Assembly (NCBI GenBank): GCA_934255105.1
Contig: CAKQNH010000009.1
Coordinates: 1 to 19,336, forward strand
Direction of reading: 5' to 3'
Source: an uncultured Pirellulaceae bacterium
GTDB lineage: Bacteria > Planctomycetota > Planctomycetia > Pirellulales > Pirellulaceae
Length of the DNA: 19,336 bases
Shown: positions 1 through 5,951 of the stretch, one piece after another
Position numbering within the stretch: the first letter of the stretch is position 1
Layout of the letters: the number at the start of each line of letters is the position of its first letter
Notes under the pieces: generated by a model
What the model saw: the letters and a program-made list of their open reading frames with translations, nothing else
Told to the model about the DNA's origin: nothing
Database searches by the model: none
Made by a program: the position numbers and the translations under genes

Positions 1-765
1 GGCGTGTACTACGATCACTTGAGCCTGCATCAGTCGAACATTATCGGTTGCCACATCAGCTACAATCAACAAGGTGGCGTTGTTATTCGCGGCGGTGACG
101 TGCGCAATGTTCACATTGGCACTTGCGACATCGAGGGCAACATGGGCGATGCGGATTCAGAGCCAACCGCCAATGTGTTGCTCGATGCAAGCGGTGGCTC
201 CATTGGCGAAGTGGCGATCGTCGGTTGCACCATTCAGCACACGCATAACGCGCCGAACTCAGCCAACATTCGCATCAATTGCCAAAGCAAAGAGGTTCCC
301 TTTACCCAAGAGACCAGGCACGGCCATATTACCATTGCAGACAACGTGTTATCGGATGTTCAAGTAAACATCGATATCGCCAACACACGCGGCGTCACGG
401 TTACCGGCAATACAATCTGGGAGGGCTTCTCCAGTAACTTACAAGTGACCAACTGCGAGAGCATCGTCGTTGCGAACAATGTATTTGATCGCAATCCCCG
501 CTATCACTATGGCGATGGTGCGACCGCTCGGCACGGTTTGGTTTTCACCGATTGCACCGGTGCTACGATCAGCGGGAATCACATCGCACAAGTCGGCGAT
601 GTGGCGGCTGCCATGATCGTTCGCAACTGTCGACTGTTTAACATTACAGGTTGCACAATTCTGGATTGCAGCCCCTGTGGATTGCTGCTGGAGAATGTCT
701 CCGACAGTCGCATCTCTGACTGCCTGATTCACGAAGCCACTGCAGCCGAACCAGATCGCCAATAA
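1..765 (+). CDS. Right-handed parallel beta-helix protein, 3' part (5' truncated by window)
   Basis: The reading frame is open to the first base of the window, so the true start lies upstream; the GTG at 4 is not a credible start. The visible ~254 residues are a run of short repeats rich in G-N-x-I/V, such as VTGNTIWEG, VVANNVFDRN, ISGNHIAQVG, NITGCTILDC and ISDCLIHEA. This is the signature of pectate-lyase-like parallel beta-helices, found in secreted polysaccharide lyases, epimerases and surface proteins. No catalytic residues can be assigned and the substrate is unknown. The frame stops at 763-765, but the +1 frame continues the fold for about 25 codons as QIANNLLGCGQDIGQE and stops at 824-826. 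This suggests a single-base frameshift between about 728 and 762. If the extension is real, the gene ends 17 bp before the nitrilase-family gene, fitting an operon. Fold confident, function not. Confidence 0.75.
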   Translation, partial: GVYYDHLSLHQSNIIGCHISYNQQGGVVIRGGDVRNVHIGTCDIEGNMGDADSEPTANVLLDASGGSIGEVAIVGCTIQHTHNAPNSANIRINCQSKEVPFTQETRHGHITIADNVLSDVQVNIDIANTRGVTVTGNTIWEGFSSNLQVTNCESIVVANNVFDRNPRYHYGDGATARHGLVFTDCTGATISGNHIAQVGDVAAAMIVRNCRLFNITGCTILDCSPCGLLLENVSDSRISDCLIHEATAAEPDRQ

Positions 766-843
766 CCTGCTGGGATGCGGACAAGACATTGGCCAGGAAG
801 TCACCTCGCCACTTAAGACCCCATAAGCATCTGGAGTTGCCCG

Positions 844-2220
844 ATGAAGAATGTTTTCGCAGTTACCTTTGGTTGGATACTGTTGTGCAGTACCGCGCTG
901 CTTTCAGCCGACGGCCTAACAGGCAGCAATTTATCATCCGGTGGTTCAGCCCCCGAGGGCTGGACAGCGGAGTCGCCACGCGACGAAATCCGTCCTCAAT
1001 TTGCTTGGGACGCGAGCAGTGAACAGTCGCCAGCCGCGCTTGTAATCAGCGGCGACGAACGCGCAGGCCTGATGGGGAGTTGGACGCGGACGATACCGGT
1101 CGAAGCTGGGAAACACTACCACTTCTCGGTCGGGCGGCAGACCCACGGCGTCGCGCTGCCACGCCGTGCTGCGGTGGCACGAATCCTGTGGCTCAACGCC
1201 GCCGGCCAGAAGGCGACTCATGGCGAGCCTAGTTTCTTGTCGTACCATTCCGGCGAGCGGCCTCGCGCTGAACCAGAATTCCCAAAACACGTAGCCAGTG
1301 CCAGAGATTGGGACCTGCTCGAAGGCGTGTATCTCGCGCCCCCCGATGCGACCACTGCAAAAATCGAATTGCATTATCGCTGGGGAGAGCCCCATTCGTC
1401 TGTCCGCTGGACGGTGCCAACCATGGAAATTACCGCCGCCCCTCAGCCACGCAATGTTCGCTTGGCGACGATCCACTTGCGTCACACAGCAGGCAAGACG
1501 CCGCAGGAAAAGTGCGAGCAATTCGCTCCACTGATCGCTGACGCAGCAGACCAGAACGCCGATCTGATCGTGCTGCCTGAAACGCTGACCTACTACCGCT
1601 CGGGAGGCACCTACGCGGAGGCGGCCGAACCCATCCCCGGCCCGTCGACCGATTACTTTGCGGCTCTAGCCAAACAGCACGACACATACATTGTGGCTGG
1701 ACTGCTGGAGCGCGACGGGCACCTGATCTACAACGTGGCGGTAATGCTCGGGCCCGATGGAAACATCGTCGGCAAATACCGCAAGGTAACGCTGCCACGC
1801 GGCGAGATCGAAGCGGGCGTCATGCCGGGGCACGAATACCCTGTGTTCGAAACTCGTTTCGGAAAAGTCGGCATGATGGTCTGCTACGATGGCTTCTTTC
1901 CCGAAGTCGCACGTGAACTCTCCAATCGTGGCGCGGAAGTAATCGCGTGGCCGGTATGGGGCTGCAACCCGTTGTTGGCGTCGGCCCGAGCTTGTGAGAA
2001 TCATGTGTTCCTGGTCAGCAGCACCTATACAGATTTAGATCAAAATTGGACGCAGTCTGCGATCTACGGACGCGATGGACGGACTCTGGCACATGCAGAA
2101 GTTTGGGGTAGTGTCTCAATCGCTGAAGTGGACTTGGGCAAGCCCTGGTTGTGGACGAGTCTAGGGGACTTCCAAGCCCAGATTCAAGCGCACCGGCCTG
2201 TCGTCGATGCTGTGCGCTAA
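844..2220 (+). CDS. Exported carbon-nitrogen hydrolase (nitrilase superfamily) with N-terminal accessory domain
   Basis: 458 residues. An N-terminal signal peptide (about 1-23, hydrophobic WILLCSTALLSA) is followed by a ~170-residue region with beta-sandwich-like character (about 25-195). The nitrilase fold spans about 204-440. The Glu-Lys-Cys triad is readable: E246 in LIVLPETLTY, K314 in KYRKVTLP and C347 in MMVCYDGFFPE. The family hydrolyses nitriles, amides or carbamoyl compounds through a cysteine thioester; the substrate here cannot be inferred. The start is chosen because ATG 844 opens directly into the signal peptide and has GGAG at 833-836, 7 nt upstream. Most nitrilase-superfamily enzymes are cytoplasmic and ~270-350 residues, so export and the extra N-terminal domain are notable. 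It follows the beta-helix gene closely on the same strand and is convergent with the next gene. Confidence 0.85.
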   Translation: MKNVFAVTFGWILLCSTALLSADGLTGSNLSSGGSAPEGWTAESPRDEIRPQFAWDASSEQSPAALVISGDERAGLMGSWTRTIPVEAGKHYHFSVGRQTHGVALPRRAAVARILWLNAAGQKATHGEPSFLSYHSGERPRAEPEFPKHVASARDWDLLEGVYLAPPDATTAKIELHYRWGEPHSSVRWTVPTMEITAAPQPRNVRLATIHLRHTAGKTPQEKCEQFAPLIADAADQNADLIVLPETLTYYRSGGTYAEAAEPIPGPSTDYFAALAKQHDTYIVAGLLERDGHLIYNVAVMLGPDGNIVGKYRKVTLPRGEIEAGVMPGHEYPVFETRFGKVGMMVCYDGFFPEVARELSNRGAEVIAWPVWGCNPLLASARACENHVFLVSSTYTDLDQNWTQSAIYGRDGRTLAHAEVWGSVSIAEVDLGKPWLWTSLGDFQAQIQAHRPVVDAVR

Positions 2221-2296
2221 AGTTGTTTGTCATAGAGGTTAAGCATCGTACCGATTTTTTATTGCCGACTTTCGGTCCTAGGCTGTGATTTCTCAC

Positions 2297-2359
2297 GTAG
2301 CGGAACTCGCCAAGAGTTTCGACAGCCCCTTGGCCAAAAGTCTTGGCGACATCCGCTAC
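2297..2359. repeat. Imperfect 21-bp inverted repeat between convergent genes
   Basis: The left arm 2297-2317 (GTAGCGGAACTCGCCAAGAG...) and right arm 2339-2359 (...TCTTGGCGACATCCGCTAC) are reverse complements with about three mismatches, separated by 21 bp. The element occupies most of the 171-bp gap between the convergent stops at 2220 and 2392. It could fold into a long hairpin in either transcript and act as a bidirectional transcription barrier. There is no T-tract directly after either arm, so a classical intrinsic terminator is not shown. It may be a dispersed genomic repeat. The rest of the gap shows a T-run at 2254-2259 without a convincing stem. Confidence 0.6.
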
Positions 2360-2391
2360 ACAATCCGCGACAGCCATAGTTGGGCTAATGC

Positions 2392-3345
2392 TTACGGGCG
2401 TGGTGCCGGCGCGTCCCAACGAATTTTGTACAAGCGTTCGTTCTCTAATGTAACGGGGGAAGCATCGGCGAAGCGGATGGTGTGACTCCACCACTCAGTT
2501 TTTAAAGCTTGCTGGTACACGAGCCGCTGAGTCTGCGGATGGACATCCACCGATTTTACATTCCGCTGGTCGCCAAACCCTTCCGCAATGTCAAATGACG
2601 GCTCGGCCATGTTGAAACGCAGCACCTGCGTTTCCGTGGTCACCCACAAGTGCGAACCGTTATGAGCGGGGGACAGGTCGTGCCCGCCCGAGGATGGAAG
2701 CTGATGCCGAGCGACAACACTCCAAGCGTCCGAGGTTCCGTCGGTACCGCTACGCTGGAGCTGTAGAAGTTCCGTGGTACCCAGCGCCCACAACTGCTCG
2801 CGCGCCGCATCCCACACGGTTCCGTGCGCGCCCAGCAGTGCAATGCGTTGGTTTGGAATGCTTACTGCCACCCTGGCCGATTCGCCTGCGTCCTCATAGG
2901 TAAAGAACTGAATCTCATCGCCCGATGTGCTAGCTGCCACGGCGATCTGTCGCTCGGGCAGCAAACATGCACTATGCGCATTGGCTACGTCTGCCAAGAA
3001 GAGGCAGCGCTTGGTATCGCGTTCAATCAGCGCCACGCCTCTGGATGACGAAGTGATCAACATCACTCCACCTGCGTATGGCTTGCAGTCATCGGTGGAG
3101 CGGAACTTGCGGTGGAAATCTTCAGGGATGGAGGCTGAATCGCTGGCCGTCCATGACCATAGCTTCGTTTGTGGATCCAATGCGTCAATAACGAAGACCT
3201 CGGCCGCTCCGCAACATACCAGTCGCTCCATATTTGGTTCGTCCGCTGTCAAAGGCCCGGGCAGGCAGGATATCGCCACGGCCATGGCGCAGGCTGAAAA
3301 GACGAGCTCGGTGAAACCTTGCACGGCGCGTTGATGGGTTGGCAT
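2392..3345 (-). CDS. Secreted beta-propeller-like protein (possibly DUF6528-type)
   Basis: 317 residues. A signal peptide with hydrophobic core LVFSACAMAVAIS ends near PLTA-DEP (about residue 34). The mature part has blade-like repeats: RLVCCGAAEVFVIDA, KLWSWTA, GGVMLITSSSRGVALIERD, TVWDAAREQLWALGTTELLQL and SHLWVTTETQVLRFN, with a GGHDL motif at about 220-224. This resembles the DUF6528 family of bacterial six-bladed-propeller-like secreted proteins; that name is from memory and tentative. No catalytic residues are evident. The start at 3345 has GAGG about 9 nt upstream on the minus strand and leads straight into the signal peptide. Its upstream region contains two degenerate copies of a 32-bp repeat. 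It is transcribed divergently from the sulfatase and convergently with the nitrilase-family gene. Confidence 0.75.
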   Translation of the reverse strand: MPTHQRAVQGFTELVFSACAMAVAISCLPGPLTADEPNMERLVCCGAAEVFVIDALDPQTKLWSWTASDSASIPEDFHRKFRSTDDCKPYAGGVMLITSSSRGVALIERDTKRCLFLADVANAHSACLLPERQIAVAASTSGDEIQFFTYEDAGESARVAVSIPNQRIALLGAHGTVWDAAREQLWALGTTELLQLQRSGTDGTSDAWSVVARHQLPSSGGHDLSPAHNGSHLWVTTETQVLRFNMAEPSFDIAEGFGDQRNVKSVDVHPQTQRLVYQQALKTEWWSHTIRFADASPVTLENERLYKIRWDAPAPRP

Positions 3346-3376
3346 ACTGGATACCTCGGGGGATTGATGTGGGGAG

Positions 3377-3441
3377 ATAGTCGTTGATCGCTCCGCCGGT
3401 CATTGCTTCTCGTTGGTCGTTGACCGCTCCGTCGATCATTG
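3377..3441 (-). repeat. Two degenerate copies of the 32-bp repeat, inverted orientation
   Basis: Segments starting near 3377 and 3413 match the reverse complement of the units at 3506-3633: TCGTTGATCGCTCCGCCGGTC at 3381 and TCGTTGACCGCTCCGTCGATC at 3417, a 36-bp period. Each keeps the small dyad (GATCG/CGATC core) with one arm base changed so that a G-U pair could be retained in one strand's RNA. The copies lie 32-100 bp upstream of the start of the minus-strand propeller gene. Confidence 0.65.
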
Positions 3442-3505
3442 CTCCGCGATGGACGCAGCAGTAACTTTAACACGTGTGTGAGACAGCTAAGCAACGGGTC
3501 ATTAA

Positions 3506-3633
3506 CATCTGATCGACTAATCGATCAACGACTATAGCATCCGATCGGCGGAGCGATCAACGACTATAACATCTGATCGACGGAGCGATCAACGACTATA
3601 ACATCTGATCGACGGAGCGATCAACGACTATAG
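3506..3633 (+). repeat. Four tandem 32-bp repeats upstream of the sulfatase gene
   Basis: Units are 3506-3537, 3538-3569, 3570-3601 and 3602-3633, each exactly 32 bp with no spacer. Units 3 and 4 differ only at the last base. Units 1 and 2 carry a few substitutions concentrated in the loop. Every unit contains an imperfect palindrome GATCG-N6-CGATC (loops ACTAAT, GCGGAG, ACGGAG, ACGGAG) followed by AACGACTATA. There are no unique spacers, so this is not CRISPR. Together with the inverted copies at 3377-3441 this fills most of the 311-bp divergent intergenic region. It could be an iterated regulator-binding site or an expanded dispersed repeat. The remaining sequence (3442-3505) shows nothing recognisable except a CACGTG core at 3471. 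Confidence 0.85.
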
Positions 3634-3656
3634 TGAAGCACCCTCTACTTTACAGA

Positions 3657-5159
3657 ATGAGCTCAGCCATGCAACTTCCACGCCTATTCCCTCACGTGCC
3701 AGATAGTAATTATTCGCAGCGAGCTGGCTCGTTTGCAACCAAGCTTGCCTTCTGGCAGGCTTGGATTTTGGCCGGCTGGCTAGCCGGGTTTGCCGTGGCG
3801 GCACAGCCCAACATCGTCATTCTGGTGGCCGACGATTTGGGCTGGAACGCAGTCGGCTACCATTCGAATTGGATGGAGACCCCCAACATCGACAGCCTAG
3901 CCAGCCAAGGTATCGAGCTCGATCGATTCTATGTCGCACCGATGTGTACGCCGACGCGGGCTGGATTGTTGACCGGTCGATATCCGATCCGCTTTGGCTT
4001 GGCTCGCTCCGTAATTCCGCCGTACCGCAATTTTGGACTGCCGGTCGAAGAGCGAACGCTCGCCGCTGCGCTCGGCGAGGCGGGTTACAAGAACCGAGGC
4101 ATCTTTGGCAAATGGCATCTGGGGCATCATCAAGCCAAGTGGCATCCGCTGGCCCGAGGCTTCACTCACTTCGAAGGCCACTACAACGGTGCCATCGATT
4201 ATTTCGATTTGACTCGTGATGGGGAGCGCGACTGGCACGTCGACTACGAACCGTCCGACAAGCGAGGCTACGCGACCGATTTGATTGCCGACGCGGCTTG
4301 CAATTTTATTCGCCAGGCGGTCGCAGGTGACGCCCCCTATTTCTGCTACGTGCCGTTCGGTGCACCGCATTCACCATTTCAAGCCAAGCCGGAGGATATC
4401 GCGCGCTATGCCAAAGGCGAAAAACCCAGCCGCGAAGATATTCTGAAGGCGATGATTTGGAGCATGGATCAAGGCATCGGACGGATTTTAGAAACGATCG
4501 AAGAATCGGGCGAAGCGGACAATACTCAGGTGTGGTTCCTGAGTGACAATGGCGGAGTCAGAGAATTCAAGGCTAACAACCGACCGTTGCGTGGCAGCAA
4601 ACTGACCACCTTCGAAGGAGGCATTCGCGTGCCAGCCTGCGTCCGCTGGCCGGCTCAGTGGAAGGGTGGTCGCAAATTGGAAGAGGTGCTGGGCTATATC
4701 GACGTCATGCCCACTGCCCTGGCGAGTGCTGGAGTGGAGCCTGTGGCCGGACAGCGCGAAGGTCGCGAGCTGGATGGCATCAATTTGTGCAATCTACTGG
4801 CAGGAACCGATCGACGTCTACCTCCCCGCGATTGGTATTCGTATCAAGGTCAAAGCAGCCTCGATTCGGAGACCATCGCCATCGAGACTGCGCAGTGGAA
4901 GCTGGTCGTGGTGGGGCCCGATATCCGCTCAGGAAAAGTCACCGCTGAACACCAGGTCTGGCTTTTTAAGCTGCCGGACGATTTATTGGAAAAGCACAGT
5001 CTCGCAGCCGAGCAGCCGCAGGTTGTCGAGGAATTGTTGGAGAAACTGGTCGCTCACCGCAAACTGCAGCCCGTTGGTAGCGTGCCTCCTTACGGCGTTG
5101 GTGCCAAGGGCTTCATCCCCTGGAAAGACTGGCGCATCCCGCCGCCGAGCGCCCGCTAA
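3657..5159 (+). CDS. Exported sulfatase (formylglycine-dependent, arylsulfatase family)
   Basis: 500 residues from ATG 3657. Hydrolyses sulfate esters, probably from a sulfated carbohydrate; substrate not determinable. Visible family features: D59/D60 in ILVADDLGWN, the formylglycine motif C97-T-P-T-R101 followed by AGLLTGRYP, K152/H154 in FGKWHLG, H238 in GAPHSP, D297/N298 in LSDNGG and K315 in RGSKLTTFEGG. The cysteine-type motif requires a formylglycine-generating enzyme, not seen here. A hydrophobic export segment (AFWQAWILAGWLAGFAVAA, about 31-49) precedes the catalytic domain after an unusually long N-terminal tail. Start is uncertain: ATG 3669 (496 residues) is equally plausible, neither has a clear Shine-Dalgarno, and GTG 3633 falls inside the repeat and is unlikely. 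The stop codon overlaps the first copy of the 33-bp repeat. Confidence 0.92.
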   Translation: MSSAMQLPRLFPHVPDSNYSQRAGSFATKLAFWQAWILAGWLAGFAVAAQPNIVILVADDLGWNAVGYHSNWMETPNIDSLASQGIELDRFYVAPMCTPTRAGLLTGRYPIRFGLARSVIPPYRNFGLPVEERTLAAALGEAGYKNRGIFGKWHLGHHQAKWHPLARGFTHFEGHYNGAIDYFDLTRDGERDWHVDYEPSDKRGYATDLIADAACNFIRQAVAGDAPYFCYVPFGAPHSPFQAKPEDIARYAKGEKPSREDILKAMIWSMDQGIGRILETIEESGEADNTQVWFLSDNGGVREFKANNRPLRGSKLTTFEGGIRVPACVRWPAQWKGGRKLEEVLGYIDVMPTALASAGVEPVAGQREGRELDGINLCNLLAGTDRRLPPRDWYSYQGQSSLDSETIAIETAQWKLVVVGPDIRSGKVTAEHQVWLFKLPDDLLEKHSLAAEQPQVVEELLEKLVAHRKLQPVGSVPPYGVGAKGFIPWKDWRIPPPSAR

Positions 5160-5223
5160 TGTGGCTCGACGCTCCGCCGTCGGTATTCCCAATGTGGCTC
5201 GACGCTCCGCCGTCGGTATTCTC
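5158..5223. repeat. Two tandem 33-bp repeats at the sulfatase stop codon
   Basis: Copies 5158-5190 and 5191-5223 are identical except for one base near the end. Each begins AATGTGGCTCGACGCTCCGC. The last two bases of the sulfatase TAA stop are the first two bases of copy 1, so the element may have reached or defined the end of the gene. An inverted copy lies at 5393-5419. Confidence 0.85.
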
Positions 5224-5273
5224 TGAAAAGGGCCAAGCCGTGAGACGGCACCAGCCAACAACCGCATGAAACA

Positions 5274-5303
5274 GTGAGAGGATATTTGTCATCTCACATT
5301 TTG
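5274..5303 (+). terminator. Weak possible intrinsic terminator after the sulfatase gene
   Basis: GTGAGA at 5274-5279 pairs with TCTCAC at 5292-5297, with two further inner pairs beyond a G/A mismatch, followed by ATTTTG. The stem is short and the T-run only four bases. It lies 115 bp after the sulfatase stop and just beyond the 33-bp repeats. Confidence 0.3.
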
Positions 5304-5392
5304 TGAAAAGACAGGTTACGTCGAAGAGACAACTCGTTTTGGCGGAGGAGCAATGAGGCATAGACGCTGAGCATGCGAGTGCACCAGGAAAC

Positions 5393-5419
5393 ACCGACGG
5401 CGGAGCGTCGAGCCACATT
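5393..5419. repeat. Inverted copy of the 33-bp repeat (27 bp retained)
   Basis: ACCGACGGCGGAGCGTCGAG... at 5393-5419 is the exact reverse complement of the first 27 bases of the units at 5158 and 5191. The three copies bracket about 170 bp of otherwise featureless sequence (5224-5392), giving a long-spaced inverted repeat of about 262 bp overall, like a small non-autonomous element or two independent repeat insertions. Confidence 0.8.
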
Positions 5420-5426
5420 GCCTGCC

Positions 5427-5464
5427 GTAGCAGCGCTGCGCTCGTTACGAGCTACAGTACGAGC
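5427..5464. repeat. Short palindromic REP-like element
   Basis: GTAGC at 5427 and GCTAC at 5451 flank a near-perfect palindrome GCTCGT-T-ACGAGC (5440-5452), preceded by AGCGCT and followed by another ACGAGC at 5459-5464. It sits between the inverted 33-bp repeat and the tRNA terminator. The form suggests a dispersed palindromic element; whether it recurs in the genome cannot be seen here. Confidence 0.5.
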
Positions 5465-5467
5465 CTA

Positions 5468-5496
5468 CAAAATTGGCCAACTATCGAGTTGGCCAA
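5468..5496 (-). terminator. Intrinsic terminator of the tRNA-Phe transcript
   Basis: A perfect 10-bp stem (TTGGCCAACT at 5473-5482 and AGTTGGCCAA at 5487-5496) with a 4-base loop. Read on the minus strand it is followed by TTTTG. It lies 54 bp beyond the tRNA 3' end, the expected position for ending a single-gene tRNA transcript. Confidence 0.75.
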
Positions 5497-5550
5497 CGTG
5501 AAAGTGGCAGAAATGCCAAGAAACCAAGGATTCCCGTGAGGAAATTGGAG

Positions 5551-5623
<73 letters not shown>

Positions 5624-5674
5624 GCCGCTTGCAGGTTGGGCGTGAGCCTCTCCCGCAGGCAAGTTCAGCACAAG

Positions 5675-5703
5675 ATGCTATTTATTCCCGCCGCTCGTGT
5701 CAA
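5675..5703 (-). promoter_or_regulatory. Sigma70-type promoter for tRNA-Phe
   Basis: On the minus strand TTGACA (5698-5703, a perfect -35) is followed after exactly 17 bp by TAGCAT (5675-5680, 4 of 6 matches to the -10 consensus). Initiation would fall near 5668, leaving a leader of about 45 nt before the tRNA. Confidence 0.7.
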
Positions 5704-5951
5704 CGGGATGTGCGCACTTGCTAAGCTCGAAATGCCAACAAAGCTGGTATTAGACCGGCGGCGATTGTTCAGCTACACTATGAACGCATGCTACAGCCGC
5801 TTTTCGAGCGACAGTTATTCCTCTCCTATCCCTGTCCTATTCCTCATCCGAGCCCTGGCCTATTCCTCATCCGAGGCGTAAATCAAAATGAATGGCTTAC
5901 ATGCAGGCCAACTCGTCACTGCCTAATCGCTCCCAGCTCCATGAAAACACC
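5704..5951. other. Intergenic region before the envelope cluster, with a 17-bp direct repeat
   Basis: No gene is evident. CCTATTCCTCATCCGAG occurs twice, at 5836-5852 and 5859-5875 (23-bp period), in a pyrimidine-rich stretch. The promoter of the following plus-strand cluster should lie here, but I see no convincing -35/-10 pair. Confidence 0.5.

Noticed and set aside
439..804. Antisense open frames, including those opposite the beta-helix, sulfatase and propeller genes
   Set aside because: They lie opposite or in alternate frames of well-supported genes and show no domain, signal peptide or start-site support.
3506..3633. CRISPR array
   Set aside because: The 32-bp units are contiguous with no unique spacers, and no cas genes are present.
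3633..3656. GTG 3633 as the sulfatase start
   Set aside because: It falls on the last base of the repeat array, has no Shine-Dalgarno, and would lengthen an already long tail before the export segment.
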